Notes under the pieces: generated by a model
The model's database searches: none
What the model was told of the DNA's origin: nothing
The model's input: the letters and a program-made list of their open reading frames with translations, nothing else
In this document: piece by piece, positions 9,701 to 22,589 of the stretch
How positions within the stretch are numbered: the first letter of the stretch is position 1
Layout of the letters: every line of letters starts with the position of its first letter
Position numbers and translations under genes: made by a program
Assembly: GCA_028023455.1 (NCBI GenBank)
Contig: JAQFVV010000257.1
Span: 1,180,001-1,244,000 of the forward strand
Source: Epiperipatus broadwayi
Lineage: Eukaryota > Onychophora > Udeonychophora > Euonychophora > Peripatidae
Direction: 5' to 3'
Length of the DNA stretch: 64,000 nucleotides

Positions 9701-12700
9701 TCAACTAACACTTTGAAAGGTTAACCTTCCCACAATTTTGTGATCTTGTTTGCTGCCTGCCAAGTCATGTTTGTATTTGTATTATTATAGCTTCTTTTAT
9801 TTTGTTGTTATTTTTTTTCAATTTGCAATATTTTAACATTGTTGTAATTGAAGTTAAAACCATAAATATGTAAATTATTATGGTCATGACAAATGGATGC
9901 TGAAACATTATCTACTTTGCAATTTTGATTTTATTTCTGACTTCTTTTTAACAACAGCAAGTGCTTTTTATTTCCTTTATTCCAATGTACATTTTGATTC
10001 TCCTATATATCCACTACAACACTTACATATCCATTTATAAATGATACAATTTTATTTATAAATGAGGTTTTATCCATTTTTAATTGTGACTAAGAGATTA
10101 TATCCCTACAAAGTGATTATATTTCTGCAAACATCCAGAAACAAATTTACCTTTTATATTGTTAGGAAACTATGAATTTCCTGTCTTGAGACTAAACATA
10201 TTCTCTAGAATCTATAATAACACTTTTGCTCTAAATTTATTGAGAAAAAATTGACATTTTTTAAAAAGTTAATTGTATAAACATTTAAATCCAGATCATT
10301 TCAATTATTATGCCTATAAAATATGATTGATTTAATTTAAATTCTTATATTTGCTTAGGTCATCTTATTGCAAAGAAAAGAGCCATTATTGGATACTAAA
10401 AAATTTTCCTTAGAGTCAGGAATATCAATTTATAATTGATGATTTCAAAGGTAAAGTTATCTGGTTTTATATATGGATACATCAAGTTATGAGAGATTGT
10501 GTGAAAGGTATTCAAATTAGCTACATTTTATCAAATCACATATAAACTGAAAGTAAATATAATCTGAATAAAGATAAAACATTGCTTCATGACTAAAGTT
10601 ACATTAACGTATTTAATAACCAAGATGATTATTGAATTGCATTATTTATATTTGTCTCACTTTTTTTTAGTTGGAACATTTTTATAAAGAGAAGTATGTA
10701 TCATTAAATATAAAATCAAACCCTAATCATGCTAAAATAATAAACCCTTCTCTGCATATTAATGCATTTGGAGCTAAAAGTGTCTAAATAATGGTTTCTA
10801 TTTTGTCTGAAACGGAAATACCCAATCAAATTATGAGGGATAAAAGCTGTAAATAAAGGTAGTTAGTTAGGGTATGTGTGTCTTCTGTCTAATATTTAAT
10901 CAGTAATTATTTACAAAATATTTCGCTCCAATCAAGTAAAAATTTAATGTTATAATTTTAAAAAAATTTTTTTTTCCTGACTAGTAATGTGTTAAAAGTA
11001 TATTCAAAAATGATGAATAATATTTAGTAAGTTATTTTAATTCATTTTATTATAGAAAACTAAAATATTCACTATTAGTGACTCATATGAAACTAATTTG
11101 AACTATCATATTTTGGGGAGACCAAAATCAGTTATCCAATGGAGGTACTAATAGACAGGAGACTATACCAAAGATGATGCCATACAGACAGAAGAGTCAC
11201 ATTCAGGAGTTATAATAAATTTATTTTTAATAATATTTGTAGGTTGTGATGAAAGGACAATTTTTTATTTATTTTAATGATTAATTCTGAAAAGCGTAAA
11301 CTGTAATGTGATATTTTTTGTTTGAGGAAAGTCATTAAATACTTTAAAAATTTGTCTCCCATTTAAGAAAAGAAGGATGAATTTAAGCTAATAAATGTGT
11401 GAAAATAAACTTAATAATTAATAATCTGCTACCTGTATCTTGTGTGTGTGTTTTTTTTATAATATATCTACTAACCTTTAAAGATACGAATGATTATAAA
11501 ATATTTTTCAAGTTCTGTGAAAATTTTGGCATGAAGTAAATATGAATTATTGAAGAAGAGCTCTATAAACTTTAAATACTAAAGTATAAATTATCAATTA
11601 ACAGTAGACTATAACTATTGTTTTAAAATGCTTATTAATTCCAAGGAGAATATTATTTAAATGCTTAATATGGTCAAAATCTTGCAAGTTATTATAAATT
11701 GAATGCATATACATGGAAAAGAAATTTTAAAGTAAAAGAATTATCTGTTTATTGAAAAAGTTGAAGTAATGTATAATACTTTTGTATAAAAAAAATAATG
11801 AATGCTTTAAAAGGAAATATTTCTACAATGTATTATTAAACCTGGATAAATGAAGAAACTTTTAAATATGAAAAATTATGTTATTAATTAATTAATTTTG
11901 ATTGTGAATTTTTTTTTCATGAAATTTTTGTCATTTTCGAAAAATGGAATGAACATTATTTTAAAAGTACTGTTATCCTGAAAAAAAAAATGAACAAAAT
12001 TTCAAGTGTATTTTTTTGGATTTAATATTTTATATTTATGCTGAATTAAAGTAAGCAGTGTGCAGAGAGCAGGAGGAAGACAAAATCTCTATTAATGAAC
12101 TTCAATTGTCATGGAAACCATGCTCTCTCTCTCTATCAAGCTTAAATGCAATCAAGAAATCAAGAACATTTTCAATAGTTTTTATTTTTTTTGTATTAGT
12201 TAAGAAATATTTACATAGATTAATAGTTATTTATTGTAGCTATAAGATATAATTTAAAATTTATGCAATATATAAAATTTATTTAAATATTATAAAATAA
12301 AGAAAAATAAAAAAGGGTCATAAAGAATTTAATATTTCCTGCAGAGATAATAGGTCTATAACTTTCAAATGCAAGAACATGAATGATAGAGAATAGATTC
12401 ACATTATTAATACTAAAGATAGAATTAAGGTAAACTATTATTGATATGCTTTGAAATTTTATATGTGTATTTATTTATTATGAAAATGCTAAATTAGGAA
12501 AACCAAATGGATGTTTATTTTGTTATTTATGATATACTAATTGATTTTTGACTACCATATGAGTTATAAATGTTATGTATCTAAGTTTATTTAAATAACA
12601 AGTGAATGTAGGAGTATGCATATTATATATTGTGTTTTTGAACCCCATGTATAATTATTAATTTAATATTATAAACAGCATCTATTTCAATACAACTTTC

Positions 12701-15385
12701 CATGTTTGATCTCTGAATTATTTTATAAAGAAAGGATTTGAATGAAAGTATTTATTACTGTGAAATATTTAAAATCATTTGTAGATATAATATTAAAACT
12801 TCCTTAAATTACAGTGTATGTTAAAGATGAAGTTTAGAAATTATTTCATGTTAAGATGATCTTGTGATATTGAATGAGGTATTCTGAGTGTATATGATAA
12901 ATACTAGGGATTCATGATAGTAGTAGTGGAAACAAAATCCTGTGTGATAGGGATATTTGAATATAAAATATTAAGTATTGGATATAGCTTCGCGAATGGC
13001 TTAGTTAAATACAGTTAACAGATTTCTGTGCATTCTATAATTCATCATCAGTAGCATTTTCTTTTCACAAATCAGTAAGTGCTCAGGTAGAAGCCATGAT
13101 AAGAATTTAAGGTAGACACAAGAATATGTTGCCTTAAGCTCTACAACTATGATTTTATTACTTGCTTCTTGTTATTGTAGTTTGGTGTTTTTCCCTTTAA
13201 TCAGTTTTTTATCATTATTGGATTGTACATCATAATAGTTATAGTTTATTCAATGTTTGGAGAATAATGGCTAGACTATAAAATGTTGTCAGAATTTTTC
13301 AAAAGCAAGAAGAGTAAAATTTACCACAAATGACGTTTAATTTGAATGATTTAATATTCCTAATATTATAAGAGATTAACAGGATACTAAATGCATATTC
13401 TGTTTATATAACTATGAATGGAAGTGAAATATGAATTACATGAACATCAAGAAAGCTGATATAGATAAATACATATCTAATTGATTTTTAGATTATTAAA
13501 AAATAATGTAATTGAAGCATAGTGAAGTTATAGAGTTATAATGAAATTAAAGTATTAAAATTATGGAGTAGAGAACTTATTTTTATTAAAGAACATTTTT
13601 TCTTTATTAATGGATAGTTATATTGATAAACTACCTGGATAATGAAGGTAAAGATTTTATGGAAATAGTTATAAAAAATCTGTCATCTATGAATTGTCTT
13701 ATTTATTGAACTCATAATTATCTATGAATATATTTTTAAAATAATAATCCTGATAATGAATATTAATACTATAGTTTTAGGAAAGGCATGTTTTCTTTAT
13801 ATTATTACTTTATGATAAATAGTTGAATTGGAAACTATTTATGATGATGATTATTGTATTTTTTATGGTGTAAATATTTTTTAATATAATTTTGTTTGAA
13901 TTTTAAATATCTAGAGTTTTGTAAATATTATATTTTGTAGAGTTTTAAATATTATTTGTTAAAATAAATTTGTTAATGTTGTTTGAAATTTATCATACAT
14001 ATTGAGAGAGTTTCTTTACTTATTATGTCCAAGTCATTATTGATCTTCTCAAATACACACATGTATTATAAAGATTAATTATATATTCATATTATTGCAC
14101 ATGATTTATAAAAGATACATTATGATGATTAGATGATAATTGCTGGTGATGTTATTATTGAACATGAAAAGTGTATACACCTGGGTCTCATTTTATGCGG
14201 TAGATATGTTCCTCAGAAAACATGCACAAAAGAAATTGTGTGAAAATAGACTTAACTTACCTTGAAAAATGGGGGATATGTTCCAGTAATTTTCAGAAAT
14301 CACATGAAAGCAAAGCAACAAAGAAAAATTACTTTAAAATTTGCATTAAAATAATAAGAGAATAAAGTATGACTAATAAAACATTTCAAATATTTGAAAA
14401 AAATTAATACAAGACAAACTTTTTTTACTTTATTTATTAACTACAGTATTTCATTTTACATTTTCATACATATTTTAATCATTACCACTATTTGAGAATA
14501 TGCGTTCGTTTGTGAATCAGATTTCTGATGTGTGTACAACTAGTCTCACTTTTAGTGTTGCACTTTGTTAATGGTTTTCTGTTCTTAAATTTAAAAAATG
14601 AGATCGCAATCAAAACAAAAAGATAATACATTATCATTAGAAAGATTATTGTCAGTTTAAAAAATCAATAAAATCTTCCTTATTTATTTTAATAATTGAA
14701 AAAAATTTTTATTTCTGTTATATCTAACAAAATAAGTTTTAAAAGTTTGAAATTTTTGTATATTTATTGTGATATTTTTATATATAAGTATAAATCTATT
14801 ATTATTATTTACTTACTCATTAGTATAAGTAGGTTATTTACATAGAAGCTAAGATTCTAAATACAGCTTCAGGGCATATTCATGTTAGCTGCTAATATAA
14901 CATTATATTTTTGAAAAAAAAAAAGTATTTCAAGTCAAAATAAGTTATTAATAATTTAAATTTCTTGATATCTAATAAATATAGTGAAATATTAAAGATA
15001 TTAGAAGAAACATGAATCACATAACTTCAAAATCACATTAAAATAGTCCACATAAAATGAGAGCCAGGTGTAATGCCAATTTTATTAATTATCTGATTTG
15101 ATAATTATATCAAAATTTTATTTTTCTTAATATGCCACATACAGAATAATAAGAACTTTAATGCATAATAAAACTAAACATTTTTAATTTGTTGAAGATA
15201 ATAAATATTATTTTTGCAATAGTCTATATTATATATAGGCAAATTGAGTAGATGTGTTTTATAATAAGAGTTCTGAAGTATTATATTTTATTAATTTTTA
15301 TTGTTATGGTATAGCTAGGTATATGTAAAATCCTTCACTATATGTAGTTATATTATTTGATGTATAATTATTAAGATAATATATA
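9701..15385. other. long AT-rich stretch without recognised genes
   Basis: I see no credible exon, RNA gene or clear repeat. A weak similarity exists between 10380-10600 and 26590-26800 (both hold 'GGTAAAGTTATCT..TTTATAT.GGA'), which may be an old dispersed repeat. A short open frame at 12058-12252 is compositionally biased and not called. Confidence 0.5.
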
Positions 15386-15690
15386 GGGTATATGAGCACA
15401 GACTTTCACATGACCCACTACTCTCCACACTATCTCATAACACTGATACACTCGAACACACATATGTTGAAAAGATAAATAATCACTAGTATATGTATTT
15501 CATGCTAAACCAGCAATCATCAGTTGGTCCAGATTACCATCTCTACACATATATGCTATAAGTGTTCATATATATATTAAGATAGCCAAACCTCATACTT
15601 TAATGGACAGGCTTCAATCCACTCCACACTCCAACTCTTCAACCATCCATCCAATTGAAAATCTGATGATGAAATGAGATAAACTTGAGA
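15386..15690 (-). mobile_element. dispersed single copy of the hammerhead repeat unit
   Basis: This carries the same blocks in the same order as the 8-9.6 kb array: GCACAGACTTTCA, ACTATCTCATAACACTGATACAC, GAAAAGATAAATAATCAC, hammerhead, CCAACTCTTCAACCATCCAT, AAATCTGATGATG. It lies 6 kb from the array as one truncated unit, so the family is mobile or dispersed and not only a local satellite. Confidence 0.75.
15482..15537 (-). ncRNA. type I hammerhead ribozyme motif, core largely intact
   Basis: On the minus strand: CTGATGA, stem II TGCTG/TAGCA with a GTT loop, then TGAAA and ATACATAT (3-bp stem III with a CA loop) ahead of the predicted cleavage site. The outer part of stem I (AATC/GATT) can pair. 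The inner stem I is weakened and the first stem II pair is mismatched. Cleavage would be impaired. Confidence 0.65.
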
Positions 15691-15718
15691 TGATGATTAA
15701 GTTCAAGAATTAGATTAA

Positions 15719-15825
15719 GTCAAGCATGGTGGTCGAGAGGTCAATGACAGCAGCTTTACAAGCAGTTGTCCCGGGTTAGCATGGTTGCTTTCCGGCTGAT
15801 GCTATGACACATGAGATAAAAAAAA
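15719..15825 (+). mobile_element. tRNA-derived SINE with target-site duplication
   Basis: Same family as 1491-1600: starts GTCAAGC, has TGGTCGAGAGG as A-box-like and CCCGGGTTAGCATGG near the B-box position, ends GCTATGACACATGAGAT plus A-run. An 11-bp direct repeat AATTAGATTAA flanks it (15708-15718 and 15826-15836). The B box looks degenerate. Confidence 0.8.
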
Positions 15826-15836
15826 AATTAGATTAA

Positions 15837-16431
15837 TATGAGAATATATTAGAAATTTTTATTTAGTGATTTATTATTGTATTAAGTAGATGAGTATTAA
15901 ATATTTTAGTGGCTTAATGTAATTTCATAATTGTTAATTAGAATTTATTTTATGTAATAGATGAGTCACAGGAATATTTACTGAGATTTTATGAAAGTAT
16001 GTAGGAGTGGTATTCCTACACCACTGGGAGTGAATTTATTAGGGTATGTTCTTAATGTTAAACTAACTGTGTACCTTACTAAATGCTTTGGGATGTATCT
16101 CATGATTTTTAATATTTTATCAAACCATTTTGTTAATAAAGTGAGCTCTAGTGGTTAAATTAAGATACTGTTAAATGAGCTAGGTATTTAATTTTAAATT
16201 GTGTCTTTTATGGATTAGTGATTAAATCAATTATTTAAGTGATAATTATTAATTTTCTAGATGTATTATTTATATGTTGATGATTTAATTACATGTTAAA
16301 GTTTGAAATAGTGAATTGGTGTTTAAGAAACTTGATTAGCTGAAGAGTTGACTAAAAGCTAGTGGTAATGTAGTTAGCGCCGGAGGATGGAGTCTCTGTA
16401 GTAAGGGTATTATATATATATATATATATAT
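15837..16431. other. AT-rich non-coding DNA ending in (AT)n
   Basis: Nothing recognisable until the (AT)n at about 16410-16431, which abuts the element at 16432. Confidence 0.5.
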
Positions 16432-17819
16432 TGTAACATTTATTTATATACGTTGCAAATATATTGGCATTTGGTAAAAGCTAAAAAATAAAAGTAAATT
16501 TAGATTTTTTTTTGACTAATTTTTTTTTTTTAAAAAAATAACATACAATGAAAGTTACATTTTTCATTCGTATTTTTTTTTACTTAACTGGAAATAAAAG
16601 TAGAATTAGAGAGAACAAAAGAATTCCAAAAGCAAGTAAAAAGATAAGCTAAAAGAAAAATATTTTAGCTAATTAAACATGGCCGAAAAACTTGATAAAA
16701 AAAAAAGAGAACTTAGTAATTGAAAAATGATAAAGACTGTATAAGATTATAAACACAAAATGCCATGATATTAGCATGCGCAGAAGTCCGACAATGGGAC
16801 CTCTAGTATAAAAAGGAGGGATTCGGTTGGAGGAACGTCTTGGTTTAGCTGATATTCTTTTGGTTGGTTTTGGATTAGTGAATCCAGACCACTCTACGAT
16901 GAAAAAGTTATTCATACGAGAGTAGACCGGAGCTTTAACTGACATCATTACCGATGGACACCAGAGAAGCTTACGCAACTAGCCTATGGAACCAGCACCA
17001 AGATCAACTAATAATCAAAGGCCATGAGCTCAATTAAACCCCGAAAAACTATGCATAGTTATCTACAACCTTCGTGAATTCACAAGAAAAAAAACTTACC
17101 GGTAAGTTATACTTCATTACTCCTGATTGTGACCAAATTAAACGTTTTCAAAACAATTTCTAAAAGTATGTTTAAACAATTACGATAGAGACATTAATTT
17201 TCTTGCACAAGAGACATTCATTTTTTTAAGGAAATTTCTAGAAGAAATTTAGATATGAACAGTAATTGGAAAATTGTTTTTTATTAATTGATTCACGTCT
17301 GAGTTGTGTTCTATCTAATTTACTTGATAAGTAATTTATTTCAAATATTTTTTTAGTCTACTAGAATAAAAATATTTCTAATACCAATTTTCATTTGTGC
17401 GTTATTAATAATAGTTATTATTTTTTATTATTAAATCTATTAGTAGTTCAATAAGATTTAAAAATGTAATTTACCTTTGCCAATGTGTTTTAATAAGCCC
17501 AGGAATAATAATCTTAAAAAAATAATTCTCGTTACGGTATGATGTAATACCGATTAGTTTAAATGTATTTTTTTTTATTTGTGAGATGTTATATGACGAT
17601 TTCAGCGAATTCTCAGGAATTCTGGCGCCCCGATTAAATAAATTAAAAGCTGATTTCATCAATAGCACAATTCTCAACAATTAATAGGCCGAGTTGATCA
17701 GGAAATATAGCTATGTTTTTAAAATAGAAATATAACTTTCTTCTTTTTGACATAGCTTGATCAACTCATGCGTAGTTTATATTAGCGTGTAGAGGCTTAG
17801 AAAAATGGAAAACGTTATA
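16432..17819 (+). mobile_element. LTR-like element with TATA box, donor-like site and terminal hairpin (tentative)
   Basis: This GC-richer 1.39-kb block sits between two (AT)n tracts, starting TGTAAC and ending GTTATA. Its first bases can fold TGTAAC/GTTGCA. A strong TATA box (TATAAAAAGG, 16807-16816) is followed about 285 bp later by a good splice-donor match (CCGGTAAGT, about 17098-17106). A TCTGGCGCCCC word near 17623 also occurs as TCTGGCGCCC in the two 2.1-2.3-kb elements at 31937 and 54631. I infer a solo LTR or a non-autonomous LTR element. A 101-codon minus-strand frame (16673-16978) overlaps the TATA box and looks spurious. Confidence 0.45.
16807..16816 (+). promoter_or_regulatory. 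TATA box in LTR-like element
   Basis: TATAAAAAGG lies in a GC-richer setting, with a donor-like site about 285 bp downstream. Confidence 0.45.
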
Positions 17820-17841
17820 ATATATATATATATATATATAT

Positions 17842-17935
17842 TGAAGCAGATGATCTGATGCTCAGATCCTGCTTCACAGCCCTCATCCAATCTCCTACCA
17901 CCTAACTGTATTCAAACCCGCCTTTATGCACATAT
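17842..17935 (+). mobile_element. hairpin-ended SINE-size repeat (copy 1)
   Basis: Directly after (AT)n it starts TGAAGC and folds as TGAAGC / GATCTGA - TGC - TCAGATC / GCTTCA. It continues CAGCC.TCA....CAAACCC and TTTAT, as does 51291-51400. The distal stem differs between copies but stays paired (GATCTGA/TCAGATC here, GGATC/GATCC there). Confidence 0.6.
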
Positions 17936-20610
17936 ATACATAGCTAATAATATATATATATATTTCTTTTGGTTAGTATTATAACATAAATCATATTAAC
18001 ATGTATGTATTTTAATTTAAAAATATTTTATTTAATAATATTCTCATGTATATACGGGCATAAATAATAAATATCTATATATTTCAGTGTAGGAGATTGC
18101 GAATAAATTAATAGTTATATTATATATATAAGGTATTATATATGAAACTTATTATTTTTCATATATGATTTTGTAGCCAGAAATTATGCTATCTTGTTAA
18201 GAAATCACTCGAAAAACAATTACCCGGAAGACCCTTTAGATTAAAGTAAAAGATTACGATTGGTAATAATAAAATAAACCCATTAGTGGAAATTGTCCAC
18301 GCTAGCTTGTTTTAAAATCATGAGATATATTTTAAAACAATCGTTTGAGAAACTGATAACAAACTTGCATTGTTTCAAACATCTTACTAGATAAGAGTAT
18401 CCGGTCAAACTATTCCAGATGAAACTTAAGTGCTTAAACCACCTCTGATCCAGCAGTAGTTGCTAAGTTACAGCTTCAAAATAAAAGTATATATACTGCT
18501 GGATTTGAATCCACAAGGGAGGAGACCATTAAATAACTATATTACTATACATATTGCATGCCAGTTTAGATTCTCACTCAATGTGTCATGAGTAGGAGAA
18601 ATTTTGCCTTTACCCTCCATTCTAAATATGCTGTTCCCGTGAACGAAGCTCTGCATCCCGTACCAATGAACTTCATGTATTTTCCAGTGAAAATGAAATG
18701 TTAATTTTCAAATAATAATGCTACCCTAGATCTAGTGAAACAATACCGATGGACTGACTCCTAGTGAAATCGCTCTTCTAAATAAGCAAGGTAAAAGAAC
18801 TTTGGCCGCTTGCACTTCTTAAATCCTGCCTTCTCTGTAATATTTATATTTTAATCACCTATTTTAAATGTCTTCAAAATATGTATTCTTATAACTCTAT
18901 ATAACTAATCTATATTAAGCCTCCTATAAAATGTTTTTCCTTTTATTTCCAAGCGGCAAATAATTTTCATTAAGATTTATGTATTTATATTTTAAAATAA
19001 ATGCCAATAGTATTCGAAAATCGCAAGCGTATAATTCATTTTCGTTTCCCCACCCATCATTTACTGGGTAAATAATTTATAATTTGATCAAAACAAGTCT
19101 TATTTGACTTGCCCAGGTGCTCGCGATTTTAGATAAATAAAACTAATTATATTTTTATGTTTACTGTAGAAAAACAGATTGACATCTGTTTTTTCACGTT
19201 TTCCTTTTTAAATAATGTGCTATCTTTTATTCTTAAATTTTATTATATATGTAAAACCCACCTTAGCTATTACCACCACCCACTTATTTTGTAATAATTT
19301 ATATATTTTCACAAGGGCATTTAGTAACCCAAATTGAGATTTATTAAATGTGTGGGAAGTAACGAATAATATTAAGTAACATAATGTAAGGGGGAGGGGG
19401 ATCTTAAGATCTTAGTTTTATATTTAAGTATAATTATTATCCATGTTTGCTTAATGAAGTCATATTATTACGCCAAATATTTCATAATTTATGGGCAATA
19501 AATATGTTTAGAGAATCTTTTAACCTTTAGAGTTATATTTATATTATATTATTAAGCGTTACGTGCATAAAGGCCATTTCATTATATATATATGTTTGTG
19601 CTTCTTTCTCACATGGAGGCATTCGCGCCATTGAGCCCCATCATCATTCTCAATGTCCTTAAACCAGGCTGTAAAACCACCCTGGGGACATCCTTGGTCT
19701 TATGTGCATGCTTTATACGGGGATTGCTCTGGAAAATCCAACCCGATAATGACATAGCCGACCGTCATTCATCTCAGTACCAACCCTGTCTACGTTGCAG
19801 AGGAAATCAGTCAACTTCATTCTTAAAATTCATGAAGCACACTCCAGGATCCATAATTGGACCAACCCAATCAGCTGCCATGGCCGCACCACCTTTCAGT
19901 GTCTTATTAGTCACCCAGAAATAGTCATAAGCCATAATGAGATGATTTCTTTAAACAGACATATTTCCATTAGTTTAATATACGTATTAATGCGATAGAT
20001 TTAGTATCATTTATATAATTATTCATTATCCATCCCGCACATTAATTATTTATAACTCCAACTAATAATAATATTGAATATAACCAAATGTAATATCTGC
20101 TTATAAAATTATTGTTTAAATCAAGTAAATGCTCTTTTCGTCTCTGGGGGTGTAATAGTATTCCAGTAATGTATTCTAATAGCACTAGTTCATTAAATCA
20201 CACATATCTATTATTGGCATAGCCGCAAATCTTATGTTATCATTAAATATGAATTGAACACATATATATGTAATACTTATAAGGTTCATGTCAGTTAAAT
20301 AACCCGACATAATTTTGTTCTTAATAAAACTTAAATATATATATCAAACTCGAACCATTGCTTTCTTTTAGTTAAGTTAATATATTAAGTTATTACTTAA
20401 GCTTAAATATGACTAGATGATCTCTGCTCAATACATAATTAATATGCTAGGTCATGAGCCTTCATTGCTCATAAAATATAGTTAGTTATTAAGTTAATAT
20501 ATCATGTAAGTTTAGCCTAGAGTCTTTTTGTGTCTCTGATGACTGATGCCGGCGGTGAGAAGTAAATTAAGTCAATGTCATCGGGATTGTTGCTCATAAT
20601 GCTATAGATC
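17936..20610. other. mixed region of moderate GC, probably old insertions
   Basis: GC content is higher than the surroundings, notably 18400-18800 and 19380-19930. A B-box-like GGATTTGAATCC lies near 18499. I cannot delimit elements or find host exons, apart from the short frame noted at 19795-19950. Confidence 0.4.
19795..19950 (-). other. short unrecognised open frame
   Basis: On the minus strand a frame opens at ATG (about 19942) and runs for some 43 codons to TGA. It contains AYDYFWVTNK, GGAAMAADW and IMDPGVCFMNF. The composition (aromatics, Gly, Cys) is protein-like and unlike the AT-driven frames nearby, and the DNA is GC-richer. The plus-strand 110-codon frame across the same block (19592-19924) looks less protein-like. 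It could be a decayed transposon ORF or an exon fragment. No family recognised. Confidence 0.25.
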
Positions 20611-20885
20611 TGGGAAATAGGCAAATAGGGCAGAGTTCATGAGTGTTCCTGACCTGTGTATCTTGCGCACAATTGGATTCGAGTTACTTTTGCCTTGATG
20701 CTAGATCTTGTTATGTGAACATACAAATCCGACCAGCACAATTATATATATATTATAATCCGATGTCTGTATTTCTTCAAATCAATATACATAATCTTAT
20801 AATTGAATATTTGTAAATACAGTAATTAGATATATGTAAAGTATAACTTTAAAAATTTTATCCACTTAGGAGCTCTTTCGACTAT
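20611..20885 (+). mobile_element. SINE-like dispersed repeat (copy 2, longer)
   Basis: Matches 7081-7215 in its first half and 9604-9700 in its second half, with the two joined here by (AT)n. This copy shows that the two separate pieces near 7-10 kb belong to one repeat. Confidence 0.6.
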
Positions 20886-21227
20886 TATCGTAGTCTTTGA
20901 CAATCATACAATCTATATTTTAAATTCCTATGTTTAGTCATTTAGATTGATACGGGATTTGGCTTCTGTGAACCTCTCATATCATAATTCACTGTGTCTT
21001 AATTGTGTTGATCGGATTATGTGCTTTATGTAATGATATTTTCATTCTTTACATTACACAAACACACAGCATTTCTAATTTGTTTTTGATTCGTTCTTTA
21101 TTTTCTAATTTTATTATTTTATTAGTATGACCATATTTGTTTATGAATAGCCTTAATGGTAAAATTATATATTTTTTACTATGAAAATTATATTTTTATC
21201 GAAAGATGATTAAGTCTGCTATAAAGG
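20886..21227. other. AT-rich non-coding DNA
   Basis: Nothing recognised. Confidence 0.5.

Positions 21228-21324
<97 letters not shown>
21228..21324. repeat. (AT)n microsatellite, about 97 bp
   Basis: Pure AT repeat. The Ile-Tyr frame across it is an artefact. Confidence 0.97.
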
Positions 21325-21325
<1 letters not shown>

Positions 21326-22579
21326 TTAACTGTTGGGACAAATCAATTTGCTTTACACATACCATTTATACAAAAATATGCAATTAAATTTTTAAATAAG
21401 TTCATTTAGAGTTCATATAATCATAATTTTTTTTATCAAATACTGTTTAAGAAATCACTAAATATACATATATAATTCATAACTTTTTGATATCTTTCCA
21501 CGAGTAGCTTTTTATAAGATATTCTTTTTAAGAAAAGAAAAAGGCCAATAGCTATTTAGATTTGAATTCACTGTTTAAATGGCATCATTATCATGGAAAG
21601 TTTAAATGTTGAAAAGAAACAGCTGCTTTAAATTGATATTTAAATAATTTTACTTTTTAAAAAATACTTAAGATAAAGCCGATATATACATTCACACAGA
21701 AAATACTCATAATATCTATTTATATCAGCGTAATAACAATTAATTTATTAGTTTACACAATATGATATTAGTACAATTAATTTCTTCATTTGCACAATAT
21801 GATATCAGCAAGCACATATCTCTCTTTTAGCATCATCTATAATAATCTTGAATATTTAGTGGAAACCAAGTCAGTTTAGAAATTCTCAGTACTAAACTGA
21901 TTGTGGCTTTATTATAGAGGATTTGAGATTTAAAGCTGAAAACCGTCTTTAACTTTTAAAAAAAAACTCTAATATTTTGAACTCAAGCGAATTTTCTTAT
22001 GTAGTTATATAGATCTGACTAAAAATCATTAATTATGTATTTTTTAATCGTAGCAATTGATTAGTCTATGAGAAGTAATGTTTATACACTTGATTCTCAT
22101 ACAAACAATAGCAAATCTATTTTTTTAGCACTCTCTATAGTAAAGTGTACTCATCTGTGATTATCAGATGATTAGGAATTGAAATAAATATTCCCAGTCT
22201 CATTTTCTGTTATCATTATGTACTTGAGTTTCCAAGCTAGAACTAGTCCTGTTGTGCATCTCATAATCTTTAACTTTTTTATATATTTTCATGCTAAAAT
22301 AAATACCTAAAGTTTTGAATTACCAACATAGTATCATTAATTCTTTAGCTTGATAATATGTGATATAAGCAGGAGCAGTTTGAAAAATCACTAAATATAT
22401 ACATATGCAAGTTTTTTTATTGATTAAATTAATGTAATTGATTGTTAGAATAAAGTGAATTAAAGAAATTACTTTAGAAAAACAGGTCATGAAAAAAGTA
22501 ATTTCATATATTTATCTATGAGATTCCTCCTGATTTCTCCACTTTTTTCTAACCAACTAATCAACTTTGCAAGTTAAGA
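21325..22579. other. AT-rich non-coding DNA
   Basis: No gene is seen. A small local repetition of CACAATATGATAT occurs near 21757 and 21795. Confidence 0.5.
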
Positions 22580-22589
22580 TCATTGCTTA

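Noticed and set aside
11100-11215. short plus-strand frame with mixed composition
   Set aside because: About 35 codons without start, splice signals or motif. It cannot be told from chance.
13040-13060. TCATCAG word as a hammerhead core on the minus strand
   Set aside because: There is no GAAA box at stem II distance and no stem I.
16673-16978. 101-codon minus-strand frame
   Set aside because: It overlaps a good TATA box on the other strand and has no motif. Its hydrophobic C-terminus comes from T-runs.
19592-19924. 110-codon plus-strand frame
   Set aside because: The minus strand of the same block reads more like protein. The plus frame has no domain and seems a by-product of a GC-richer insertion.
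20534-20560. CTGATGCCGGCGGTGAGAAG as a hammerhead
   Set aside because: The CTGATGA core and GAAA box are both absent and stem II does not form.
21206-21409. 67-codon Ile-Tyr frame
   Set aside because: It is the translation of the (AT)n tract at 21228-21324 and carries no information. The same holds for the Ile-Tyr frames at 23504, 46639 and 60389.
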